Source: Streptomyces clavuligerus (GTDB taxonomy: Bacteria > Actinomycetota > Actinomycetes > Streptomycetales > Streptomycetaceae). From it: a stretch of DNA of 64,000 nt. The translations under genes and the position numbers were made by a program. The DNA is taken from contig NZ_CP027858.1 of assembly GCF_005519465.1 (NCBI RefSeq), forward strand, positions 4,402,001-4,466,000. The letters run 5' to 3'. The notes below the pieces were generated by a model. The model ran no database searches and was not told the DNA's origin. It saw nothing but the letters and a program-made list of their open reading frames with translations. Of this stretch, positions 57,273 to 64,000 are shown piece after piece; the stretch's first letter is position 1, and the number at the start of each line of letters is the position of its first letter.

Positions 57273-58958
57273 ATGACCCACGACCACGACCTCGTCCTGC
57301 GCCCCACCGCCGCCCAGACGGAGGCCGCGCTGAACCCGCCCGCCGGGCGCACCGGCGGCGACCTCGTCGTCGAGACCCTTCAGGGCCTCGGCGCCACCAC
57401 CGTCTTCGGCCTCCCCGGACAGCACGCCCTCGGCATGTTCGACGCGCTGCGCCGCTCCTCGCTGACGTATGTGGGGCTGCGGGTCGAGAACAACGCGGGC
57501 TTCGCCGCCGACGCGTACGGCCGGATCACCGGCGAGGCCGCCCCGCTGCTGCTGTCCACCGGGCCCGGCGCGCTGATGTCGCTCGCCGCGCTCCAGGAGG
57601 CCGCCGCCGCCTCCGCGCCCGTGCTCGCCATCGGCAGCCAGATCCCGTCCGCCGGGCTCGGCGGCCGCCGCCGCGGCTATCTCCATGAACTCCGCGACCA
57701 GCAGGCGTCCTTCCGGGACATCGTCAAGTCCGTGCACACCGCGCGGACCGCCTCCCAGATCCCGTCCGCGATCGCCGACGCCTGGCGCTCCGCGCTCAGC
57801 GCGCCCCACGGGCCGGTCTGGGTGGAGATCCCGCAGGACGTCCTGCTCGCCGGGACGGTGCTGCCCGTCGTCACCGCCGTCGACGCCACCCCCGAAGACC
57901 TCGTCCCGCGCGTCGAACTCACCGCGCTCGCCGCCCATCTGCTGGCGACCGCCGAACGCCCGGCGATCATCGCGGGCGGCGGAGTCGTCCGCTCCGACGC
58001 CTCCGGCAAGCTGCTCGCGCTCGCCGAGCGGATCGCCGCGCCCGTCGTCACCACCTTCGGCGGCAAGGGCGCCTTCCCCTGGGAGCACCCCCTCTCCCTC
58101 CAGTCCTGGCTGGAGGACCGGCACACCACCGACTTCCTGGAGGACGCGGACGTCCTCCTGGTGGTGGGCTCGGGGCTCGGCGAACTCTCCTCGAACTACC
58201 ACACCTTCGCCCCGCGCGGCCGGGTGATCCAGATCGAGGCCGACGCCGGGAAGCTGGAGTCCAACCACGCCGGGATCGGCATCCACGCGGACGCCAGGCT
58301 CGCCCTCTCCGCCCTGCTGGAGACCGTGCCCGAACGCCCCGACGAGCAGGCCCCGGAACGGGTGCGGACGGTCCTTCACCGGGTGCGCGAACGGATCGAC
58401 GCGCAGGGCCGCACCCTGGAGCGGTCGATCCTCGACTCCGTCCGCGCGGCCCTGCCCGACGAGGCGCCCAGCTTCTGGGACATGACGATCCTGGCCTACT
58501 GGGCCTGGTCCGCGTTCGACCCCCGCCACCCGGGCACCATGCACTCCGCGCAGGGCGCGGGCGGCCTCGGCTACGCCTACCCCGCCGCCCTCGGCGCGGC
58601 GGCGGCCGACCCGGGCCGCCCCGTGCTCGCCGTCTCCGGCGACGGGGGAGCGATGTACTCCATCGCCGAACTGGCCACCGCCCGCCAGTACGACGCCTCC
58701 GTCACCTGGCTCATCGTCGACGACGGCGGCTACGGCATCCTCCGCGAGTACATGACGGACGCCTTCGGCGCGGCCACCGGCACCGAACTGGCCCGCCCGG
58801 ACTTCGTCGCCCTCGCCGAGTCCTTCGGCGTCCCGGCCGTCCGCACCACCCCGGAGGACCTGACCGCCGACCTCACCGCGGCCCTGGCCGCGCCCGGCCC
58901 GTCGGTGGTGGTCCTCCCGGCACTGTTGCGGATGTTCGAGCCGACGCATCTGCCGTAA
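57273..58958 (+). CDS. Thiamine diphosphate-dependent enzyme (acetolactate synthase-like)
   Basis: A 561-aa ThDP enzyme with the three-domain layout of acetolactate synthase, indolepyruvate decarboxylase and carboxyethylarginine synthase. The activating Glu is in GLRVENNAGFAADAYGRITG (about residue 71). The ThDP/Mg motif is VSGDGGAMYSIAELATARQYDASVTWLIVDDGGYG split: GDG is normal, but the usual two Asn at its end are Asp-Asp. No CAQ/FAD-binding middle pattern is clear. Reaction unknown; context with SpeB and an importer suggests the carbon skeleton of a guanidino or amine compound. Confidence 0.85.
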   Translation: MTHDHDLVLRPTAAQTEAALNPPAGRTGGDLVVETLQGLGATTVFGLPGQHALGMFDALRRSSLTYVGLRVENNAGFAADAYGRITGEAAPLLLSTGPGALMSLAALQEAAAASAPVLAIGSQIPSAGLGGRRRGYLHELRDQQASFRDIVKSVHTARTASQIPSAIADAWRSALSAPHGPVWVEIPQDVLLAGTVLPVVTAVDATPEDLVPRVELTALAAHLLATAERPAIIAGGGVVRSDASGKLLALAERIAAPVVTTFGGKGAFPWEHPLSLQSWLEDRHTTDFLEDADVLLVVGSGLGELSSNYHTFAPRGRVIQIEADAGKLESNHAGIGIHADARLALSALLETVPERPDEQAPERVRTVLHRVRERIDAQGRTLERSILDSVRAALPDEAPSFWDMTILAYWAWSAFDPRHPGTMHSAQGAGGLGYAYPAALGAAAADPGRPVLAVSGDGGAMYSIAELATARQYDASVTWLIVDDGGYGILREYMTDAFGAATGTELARPDFVALAESFGVPAVRTTPEDLTADLTAALAAPGPSVVVLPALLRMFEPTHLP

Positions 58959-59717
58959 CGGGAACAGGCGCCCCGCTGGAGAGCGGCGACCAGCGGGGCG
59001 GCTCGGCGGTTCCGGCCCGCCGCGGGCCGCGCGGCCGGGCCGCCGGGCGTGGCCGAGGCCCCGACGGCCGCCCGGAACCGCGCTGCCCGGCGGCGGTGGC
59101 AGGGCCCGGAGCCGCGGCTGGACCCGCGCCCGCCCTCCGGCGCCGCCGACAGCGGGCCCCGGGACACGGGCGGACGGATGTCCGGCGGCGCGGGACGGCG
59201 GGAGACGCAGGACGGCGGGAGGCGGGAGCCTCCGGCGCCGGCCGCGACCCGCGCGTCCCGTGGGAGCAGCCGCTCCTCCGGCCCGTCCCCGCCGCGAGAC
59301 GCGCCCCCGGCGGCCCGGAGGAACACGGGCGGGCCCGGCTCCCCGCCTCCGGGTCCCCGAGCGCGGCTCTCCGGCGCCCCCGAGCCCGGTCTCCGGGTCC
59401 CCGGGCCCGGCTCTCCGCGCAGCGCGGCGACCACAGCGCCCAGCGCGGCGACCACAGCGCCCGCGCCCGCCCCCGCCGCGCGCCCCGGGCGGTGCTCCCG
59501 GCGCACCCCTCCGCTCCCCCCGCCGGTGGCACCGGCCGTCGGACCGTGCCGGTCGGGGGAGCCGCCGGAGCCCGTCGAGAACGGCCGCGTACCACCGGAA
59601 CCGGAGATATCCCCAGGCGGGTGCGGACCGGTCGCGGGCTGCGTAAGGTACGGACGGACGCAGACGCCGGGCCGTGGATGTTGCGGAGGCAAAGCGCGGG
59701 GGAGGCGACAACGGGAC
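58959..59717. other. 759-bp gene-poor region before the type VII locus
   Basis: Frames on both strands are open but encode only Arg/Pro/Ala/Gly-rich strings. Short repeats include a perfect 21-bp tandem pair (59421-59441, 59442-59462) and ctccgggtccccg units near 59345-59410. The right end holds the GGGGGAGG site of the next gene. Confidence 0.6.
59421..59462. repeat. Perfect 21-bp tandem duplication
   Basis: agcgcggcgaccacagcgcc followed by c, present twice without mismatch, in the non-coding stretch before the type VII genes. Confidence 0.9.
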
Positions 59718-60038
59718 ATGGCACGCGACTACGACAGCCAACTGCTGGAATCGGTGGCGGTGCGCCGCCGCCGGATACGCGACGCGCTGCTGTTCGGCCC
59801 GCAGCGGGTGCGGCGCACCGCCGACGAGCGGCTGGGGAAGCTCTTCGCGGGCATCGCCGTCGCCGCCGTCCTGTGCGCGGGCTGTGTCGGCTGGTCCTTT
59901 CTCCAGCACACCCTGGACCGGCAGGAGGCGGAGAAGCGGAAGCAGGAGCAGCGCTTCCAGCGGGCCCTGCCGACCCCGCCGGGCCCGGACACCGGCACCG
60001 CCACCGGCCCGGGTGCGGGCCCGAGTCCGCGCCCATGA
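59718..60038 (+). CDS. Small membrane protein of the type VII secretion locus
   Basis: A 106-aa protein with a basic N-terminal cytoplasmic part (ESVAVRRRRIRDALLFGPQRVRR), one membrane segment (LFAGIAVAAVLCAGCVGWSFL, about 42-62) and a Pro/Gly/Thr-rich C-terminal tail. The layout resembles a minimal EccB/EccE-like or accessory membrane subunit, without their large periplasmic domain. ATG 59718 has GGGGGAGG about 11 nt upstream. 64 nt before eccD. Specific role unknown. Confidence 0.7.
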   Translation: MARDYDSQLLESVAVRRRRIRDALLFGPQRVRRTADERLGKLFAGIAVAAVLCAGCVGWSFLQHTLDRQEAEKRKQEQRFQRALPTPPGPDTGTATGPGAGPSPRP

Positions 60039-60102
60039 GCCGCCGTTCGCCCCGGGCACCGGCCCGGAGGGCCGAGGAGCACGCGATGATAGGTTCCCGC
60101 AC

Positions 60103-61485
60103 GTGGTAGCCGCAGCACCGACTTCCCGGACGCAACTGAGCAGGGTCACCCTGGTCGGTGAGCGGCGCCGGGCCGATATCGTCCTGCCCGCCGACACCCC
60201 GATCGGGCGGCTGCTCCCGGACATCCTCCAGCTGCTGGACGACCGGGCCGCCGACCGTCCGCTGACCCGTCAGCTCACCACGTCCGACGGCTCGGTGCTG
60301 CCGCACGACAGCACCCTCGCGTCCGCCGGGGTCGCCGACGGGGCCGTGCTGCGGCTGGTGCGCACCCACGCGGCGCCGCCCGCGCCCGTGGTCCACGACG
60401 TCACCGACCTCGTCGCCGACGACCTCGATCTGCGTGCCTGGCGCTGGCGGCCCGCCGCCCGCCGGGTGAGCGCCGGGGCCGCGAGCGTCGGCTTCGGGGT
60501 CGCCGCCGCCGTGCTGGCCCGCCGTGAGTTCGCCCTCGACACCCTGGCCGCCGTGCTCGGCGCCCTCGCCGTGCTGCTGATGGCGGGCGGCGCGCTCGCC
60601 GCGCGGATCGGCGGCGGGGGCGGCGACCGGGCGGAGAGCGGGGGGAACCGGGGGCTGGCCACCGCGCTGCTGCTGGCCTCCGGCGCCCTCGCGGTGCTCA
60701 CCGCCTGGACCGCCGCCGACGCCCACGGCTGGCCCGGCGCCCTGCGGCTCGCCGCGGTCGCGGGCGCGCTGGTCCTCACCCTGCTGCTGCTCGGGTACTT
60801 CTCCCCGCTGGGCCGTGGCGGACTCCTGGGCGCGGGCGCCACCGCCGCGCTCGCCGCCGCGTGGGAGGCCGTCGCCGCCGTCCAGGAGGACCCGGCCCGG
60901 CTCGGCACCGTGCTGGCGCTGGTCTCCGTGGTGCTGCTGGGACTGCTGCCCCGGCTCGCGCTGATGGCCTCCGGCCTCACCGCGCTGGACGACCGCCGCT
61001 CCGGCGGCACCTCGGTGAGCCGTCACGAGGTGACCAACGCGCTCGCCGCGACCCACCGGGGGCTCGCCCTCGCGACCGTCGTCACCGCCGCGTCGGCGGC
61101 CGTCGGCGGCTGGCTGCTCACCCGGGCCGAGGAGCAGACCGTGTGGACGGCGACCCTCCCGGTCGTGGTCACGGTGGTCCTGCTCTCCAGGGCCCGGGCC
61201 TTCCCGCTGGTCGCCGAGGTGGTCGCGCTGCTGGCCGCGGCGTCCGCGCTGGTGGTCCGGCTGGTCGTGGTCTGGCTCGACCACTCCGGCGGCGTCGGAC
61301 CGCTGCTGGTGCTCGCCGCCGCCGCGGTGGTGCCGCTGGTGGTCCTCGCGGTGGAGCCGCCCGAGCACGTCCGCGTCCGGTTGCGGCGCACGGCCGACCT
61401 GGTCGAGTCCATCGGCATGGTGGCGCTGTTCCCGCTCGCGGTCGGTGTGTTCGGCGTGTACGGACAGCTCCTCGACAAGTTCTGA
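60103..61485 (+). CDS. eccD: Type VII secretion membrane protein EccD
   Basis: A 460-aa core membrane component. N-terminal ubiquitin-like (YukD-type) domain about 8-88 (LSRVTLVGERRRADIVLPADTPIGRLLPDIL), then a linker and about 11 transmembrane helices, the expected topology of EccD. Start GTG 60103; no strong ribosome site, so coupling to the upstream gene is possible. It forms the channel scaffold with EccC. Confidence 0.88.
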   Translation: MVAAAPTSRTQLSRVTLVGERRRADIVLPADTPIGRLLPDILQLLDDRAADRPLTRQLTTSDGSVLPHDSTLASAGVADGAVLRLVRTHAAPPAPVVHDVTDLVADDLDLRAWRWRPAARRVSAGAASVGFGVAAAVLARREFALDTLAAVLGALAVLLMAGGALAARIGGGGGDRAESGGNRGLATALLLASGALAVLTAWTAADAHGWPGALRLAAVAGALVLTLLLLGYFSPLGRGGLLGAGATAALAAAWEAVAAVQEDPARLGTVLALVSVVLLGLLPRLALMASGLTALDDRRSGGTSVSRHEVTNALAATHRGLALATVVTAASAAVGGWLLTRAEEQTVWTATLPVVVTVVLLSRARAFPLVAEVVALLAAASALVVRLVVVWLDHSGGVGPLLVLAAAAVVPLVVLAVEPPEHVRVRLRRTADLVESIGMVALFPLAVGVFGVYGQLLDKF

Positions 61486-61545
61486 CGTCACCACGGCGGC
61501 AGCAGAAGGCAGCGGAAGACAGCGGCAGGAAGAAGAAGGACGGAC

Positions 61546-63396
61546 ATGCCGAACGGGGACAACTGGCAGGCCGATGTGTTGAAGGACCTGCGCGGCGGCA
61601 CCCACCGCCCACCGGCCCCGGCCCGACCCGGCGCCCCCCGGCCCGACCCGGCCGACGCGCCGGACCGGTCGACGCCGCCCGACCCGTCGGCCCCGGGGGA
61701 GCCCCTGCCGGGCCCGGCGCCCGAGCCATCCGCCCCCGGGCAGTCGCCGACCGAGGACGACGCGCCCCAGGACGCGGTGCCGCAGCCGCCCCACGAGCGT
61801 CCCGCGCCCGGACCGTCCGCCGCCGGACCCCCTCCGTCCGGGCGGCCCGCGCACAGCGCCCCGGAGCACGGCCTCCCCGGAGCCGGGCAGACCGCCGCGG
61901 ACCCGGTGCCCCGGCGGCCGGTGCACGAAGCCGCCGTACCGGGGCAGTCGCCGTCTCCGCAGCCGCCCCATGAGCGTTCCGCGCCCGGACCGTCCGCCGC
62001 CGGATCCCCTCCGTCCGGGCCGGTGGCGACGCCGTCCGGGTGGCTCGCGGACGAGGGCGGCCTGCCGGGTCCGTCGTCGGCGGTGTCCGGGCCGTCCGTC
62101 CCCCCGGCGTCGCCGTCCGGCCGGTCGGTGGCCCCTCCGTCCGGGTGGTCCGCGCAGGGCGCTCCGGAGTCCGGCCTCCCCGGGGTCGGGCAGCCCGCCG
62201 CGGGCCCGGTGGCCCGGGGGGCCGCGGGTGAAGCCGCCGCCCCGGGGCCGTCGTCGGCGGGGCCCCACCGGGCCGCGGACAGCACCTCCGCCGTGCCCGG
62301 CCCGGCGCCGTACGAAGGCGCCCTGCCGGCCTGGCCGGCGCATGGGCCGTCCGGCTCCGGCGCGGCGCACGCGGCGTCCCTCCCCGGGCCGCCCGCGCCC
62401 GTTCCGGAGCAGGGGATGCCCTCCGGGCAGACCCGGCAGCCGCCCCCGGCGTACGGGACGCCCGCCCGGCGGCCCGCGCCGGAGTCGCGGCCCGTGCTCG
62501 ACCGGGGGCTCGCCGGGATCGGGCAGCGCGCCCGGCACGGCGAGAGCGCGGCCGTCCGCGCGGGACGGACGCTGCGGCAGACGGTCTCGTCCTCGACCGC
62601 GCGGGAGGTCGCCGAGGCCACCCGTACCGCCGAAACGCTCCAGCAGCCCGTCACCACGGGCCGTCAGATAGCCGTCACCTCCATCCGCGGCGGCTCCGGC
62701 AAGAGCACCCTCGCCGCGCTGCTCGGGCTCACCTACGCGCACTACCGCCAGGACCCCGTCCTGTTCGTGGAGGCCGACCCGGCCCTCGGGTCCCTGCCGC
62801 TGCGCCTCGGCGCCGAGACGCTCCGCTGGACCACCGGCGACCTCGCCGCGATCGTCGAACCGCAGATGTCCCTGCTCGACATCACCGGCTATCTGGTCCA
62901 GCTCCCCGACAACGCCTGGCTGCTCCCCGGCAGCCAGGGCCAGATCGGCGCCATGCTCGACCTGCGCTCCTACGAACGCGTCATGGTGGCGCTGCGCCGC
63001 TACTTCGGTGTCACCGTCGTCGACTGCGAGACCCTGCCCGCCGAGGTCGCCCGGGTCGCCCTGACCGCCTCCCAGGCCAGGGTGCTCGCCGCCCCCGCCA
63101 CCCTGGAGGGCGTCAGCAGCGCCTACGCCGTCCTCCAGTGGCTCCAGGGCCTGCCCCGGCATGTCATCGCGGGCACCGTCGTCACCCTCACCGAACTGTC
63201 CCCGCACAGCGGGCTCGATCTGGACGAGGCCGCCGAACTGCTCCGCTCCACCGGCGCCGGGGTGCACCTCCTGCCCTACGACCGGCATCTCGCGGGCGGC
63301 GGCGCCCTGCGCACCGAACGCCTGGCCCTGCCCACCCGGCAGGCCGCCACCCGGCTCGCGGCGGACGTCCTCCAGCTCTCCCTGAAACGCCACTAG
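61546..63396 (+). CDS. MinD/ParA-like ATPase with Pro-rich N-terminus (EspI-like type VII accessory)
   Basis: A 616-aa protein. Residues about 15-340 are a Pro/Gly/Ala-rich disordered region with internal repeats (PPHERPAPGPSAAG and PPHERSAPGPSAAG; PEHGLPGAGQTAADPV and PESGLPGVGQPAAGPV). The ATPase starts near 372: ITSIRGGSGKSTLAALLG with Walker A Lys386, then VLFVEADPALGSLP and a VTVVDCETLP Walker B. Pro-rich MinD-like proteins such as EspI occur in ESX loci and may regulate export when ATP is low. ATG 61546 after AAGAAGAAGGA. Confidence 0.85.
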   Translation: MPNGDNWQADVLKDLRGGTHRPPAPARPGAPRPDPADAPDRSTPPDPSAPGEPLPGPAPEPSAPGQSPTEDDAPQDAVPQPPHERPAPGPSAAGPPPSGRPAHSAPEHGLPGAGQTAADPVPRRPVHEAAVPGQSPSPQPPHERSAPGPSAAGSPPSGPVATPSGWLADEGGLPGPSSAVSGPSVPPASPSGRSVAPPSGWSAQGAPESGLPGVGQPAAGPVARGAAGEAAAPGPSSAGPHRAADSTSAVPGPAPYEGALPAWPAHGPSGSGAAHAASLPGPPAPVPEQGMPSGQTRQPPPAYGTPARRPAPESRPVLDRGLAGIGQRARHGESAAVRAGRTLRQTVSSSTAREVAEATRTAETLQQPVTTGRQIAVTSIRGGSGKSTLAALLGLTYAHYRQDPVLFVEADPALGSLPLRLGAETLRWTTGDLAAIVEPQMSLLDITGYLVQLPDNAWLLPGSQGQIGAMLDLRSYERVMVALRRYFGVTVVDCETLPAEVARVALTASQARVLAAPATLEGVSSAYAVLQWLQGLPRHVIAGTVVTLTELSPHSGLDLDEAAELLRSTGAGVHLLPYDRHLAGGGALRTERLALPTRQAATRLAADVLQLSLKRH

Positions 63397-63399
63397 GCC

Positions 63400-63705
63400 A
63401 TGGAGTCCGCATCCCGTCCGGTCGACACCCCCCGGACCCGCGCGCCCGCCGCGCCGCCGCCGGTCGCCGGTGTCCCCCCGTGCCCGGCGGCCCGGGGCGG
63501 GGGTGCCCCGGCGGAGCGAGGGGGAGTACCCCCGTTCCCCGCCTCGCGACCGCACGCACTGCACGTACCGCACGCACCGGACGCCGCCGGCCCCGCGCTC
63601 CGGGCGGGCGGCGCTCCGGTGCCGACACTCCGCCACTGCCACTGCCACCGCCACCGGCACCGAGCGGCCCCGCGCCACCGAACCGACGACCGGACACCAC
63701 GATGA
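63400..63705 (+). CDS. Possible small Pro/His-rich protein before eccC
   Basis: An open frame of 101 codons begins 4 nt after the MinD-like stop and ends by overlapping the eccC ATG (ATGA at 63702-63705), a coupling arrangement typical of real Streptomyces genes. Against it: no ribosome site, low-complexity Pro/Ala content, an odd HCHCHRHRHR run caused by a ccact-gccacc microsatellite, and a gggggagtaccccc palindrome at 63521-63535. Otherwise this 305-bp stretch is untranslated. Confidence 0.3.
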   Translation: MESASRPVDTPRTRAPAAPPPVAGVPPCPAARGGGAPAERGGVPPFPASRPHALHVPHAPDAAGPALRAGGAPVPTLRHCHCHRHRHRAAPRHRTDDRTPR

Positions 63706-64000
63706 GCACCCGACTGATACACCGCCCGGCCCGGACCACCCGGCCGCCGGCCGCGCCGACCGACCGCGTCATCGAGGCCCCGCCCAACCTGCCCGAGGGC
63801 ACGGCGGGCGGCATCGCCATGTCCCTGCTGCCCGTGGCCGGGGTGATGTCCTCGGTCGTGATGATGACCGTCGTCCGCAACAGCCAGTTCGCCGCGCTCG
63901 GCGCGCTGATCCTGCTGGTCACCGTCATCGGCTCGCTCGCCCTCGTCTTCTCCCAGCGGGGGAAGGCCCAGCGCACCCGCCGCACCCAGCGCGAGGCGTA
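63702..64000 (+). CDS. eccC: Type VII secretion ATPase EccC (5' part only)
   Basis: The first 99 codons of EccC, the FtsK/SpoIIIE-like motor of the type VII system. Visible: basic N-terminus RLIHRPARTTRPPAAP, the conserved EAPPNLPEG lead-in, two membrane helices (GIAMSLLPVAGVMSSVVMM and AALGALILLVTVIGSLALVF) and the start of the cytoplasmic domain. ATPase domains lie beyond the right edge. Confidence 0.9.
   Translation, partial: MSTRLIHRPARTTRPPAAPTDRVIEAPPNLPEGTAGGIAMSLLPVAGVMSSVVMMTVVRNSQFAALGALILLVTVIGSLALVFSQRGKAQRTRRTQREA

Noticed and set aside
54527..58958. Clavulanic acid or other clavam cluster
   Set aside because: Only the ureohydrolase and ThDP enzyme types are shared. No beta-lactam synthetase, clavaminate synthase or acetyltransferase gene is nearby.
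58873..63678. Minus-strand frame of about 1600 codons over the type VII genes
   Set aside because: Sequence is Arg/Gly/Pro-rich without motifs. The opposite strand carries EccD, the MinD-like ATPase and EccC with clear features.

Overview
The window is chromosomal DNA from a Streptomyces. GC content is very high, long shadow frames run opposite most genes, and the gene content is typical of the genus: AdpA with a rare TTA leucine codon, a desferrioxamine operon behind iron boxes, an ectoine-type transporter, a DasR-type chitinase promoter and an actinobacterial type VII secretion locus. The order des operon, glmS, usp, adpA-orn, two-component system resembles the SCO2780-SCO2801 region of S. 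coelicolor (recalled, not searched).

Layout. 1-4896: ehuBCD uptake genes (ehuD runs off the left edge), an amidase, and a divergent Asp/Glu-racemase-fold protein that lacks both expected cysteines. 5035-12326: luciferase-like monooxygenase, secreted GH18 chitinase, PAS-GGDEF-EAL protein with four phased GTACAG repeats upstream, M6-type metalloprotease, tRNA-Lys. 12317-16032: primase/polymerase-like protein whose stop codon lies in the tRNA, a small HTH-like protein, a histidine phosphatase and a PAP2 membrane phosphatase. 15947-20951: an overlapping three-gene cassette encoding a Cas4/RecB-like Fe-S nuclease with a long repetitive tail, a 531-aa protein of unknown function and a compact SF1 helicase; the 3' end of the helicase gene is duplicated downstream. 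21481-25947: unknown protein, spermidine-synthase-like protein, membrane-anchored protein, and a response regulator/histidine kinase pair. 25948-26820: a composite 86-bp-period repeat, a possible small RNA, tRNA-His. 26934-30993: orn, adpA, a small membrane protein, a universal stress protein.

31165-40953: glmS, two small conserved genes, and desABCD plus a siderophore-interacting reductase, with a 19-bp iron box before desA and another before the reductase. Lysine is decarboxylated (DesA), N-hydroxylated (DesB), acylated (DesC) and oligomerised (DesD) to ferrioxamine; the reductase would release the iron. 41108-47588: a four-gene acyl-CoA carboxylase/HMG-CoA lyase/acyl-CoA dehydrogenase operon for leucine or branched acyl-CoA catabolism, divergent from a TetR regulator with two palindromic operators between them. 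47707-52076: conserved protein, P450, TesB thioesterase, acyl-CoA dehydrogenase. 52311-52775: second copy of the 86-bp-period repeat. 52883-58958: PucR regulator, Na+/solute symporter, ureohydrolase and a ThDP enzyme, probably one guanidino-compound or amine pathway. 59718-64000: start of a type VII secretion locus (small membrane protein, EccD, MinD-like ATPase, EccC truncated by the right edge).

The strongest candidates for something undescribed are the nuclease/unknown/helicase cassette and the dispersed 86-bp-period repeat family. All calls were made by reading the sequence; no database search was run.
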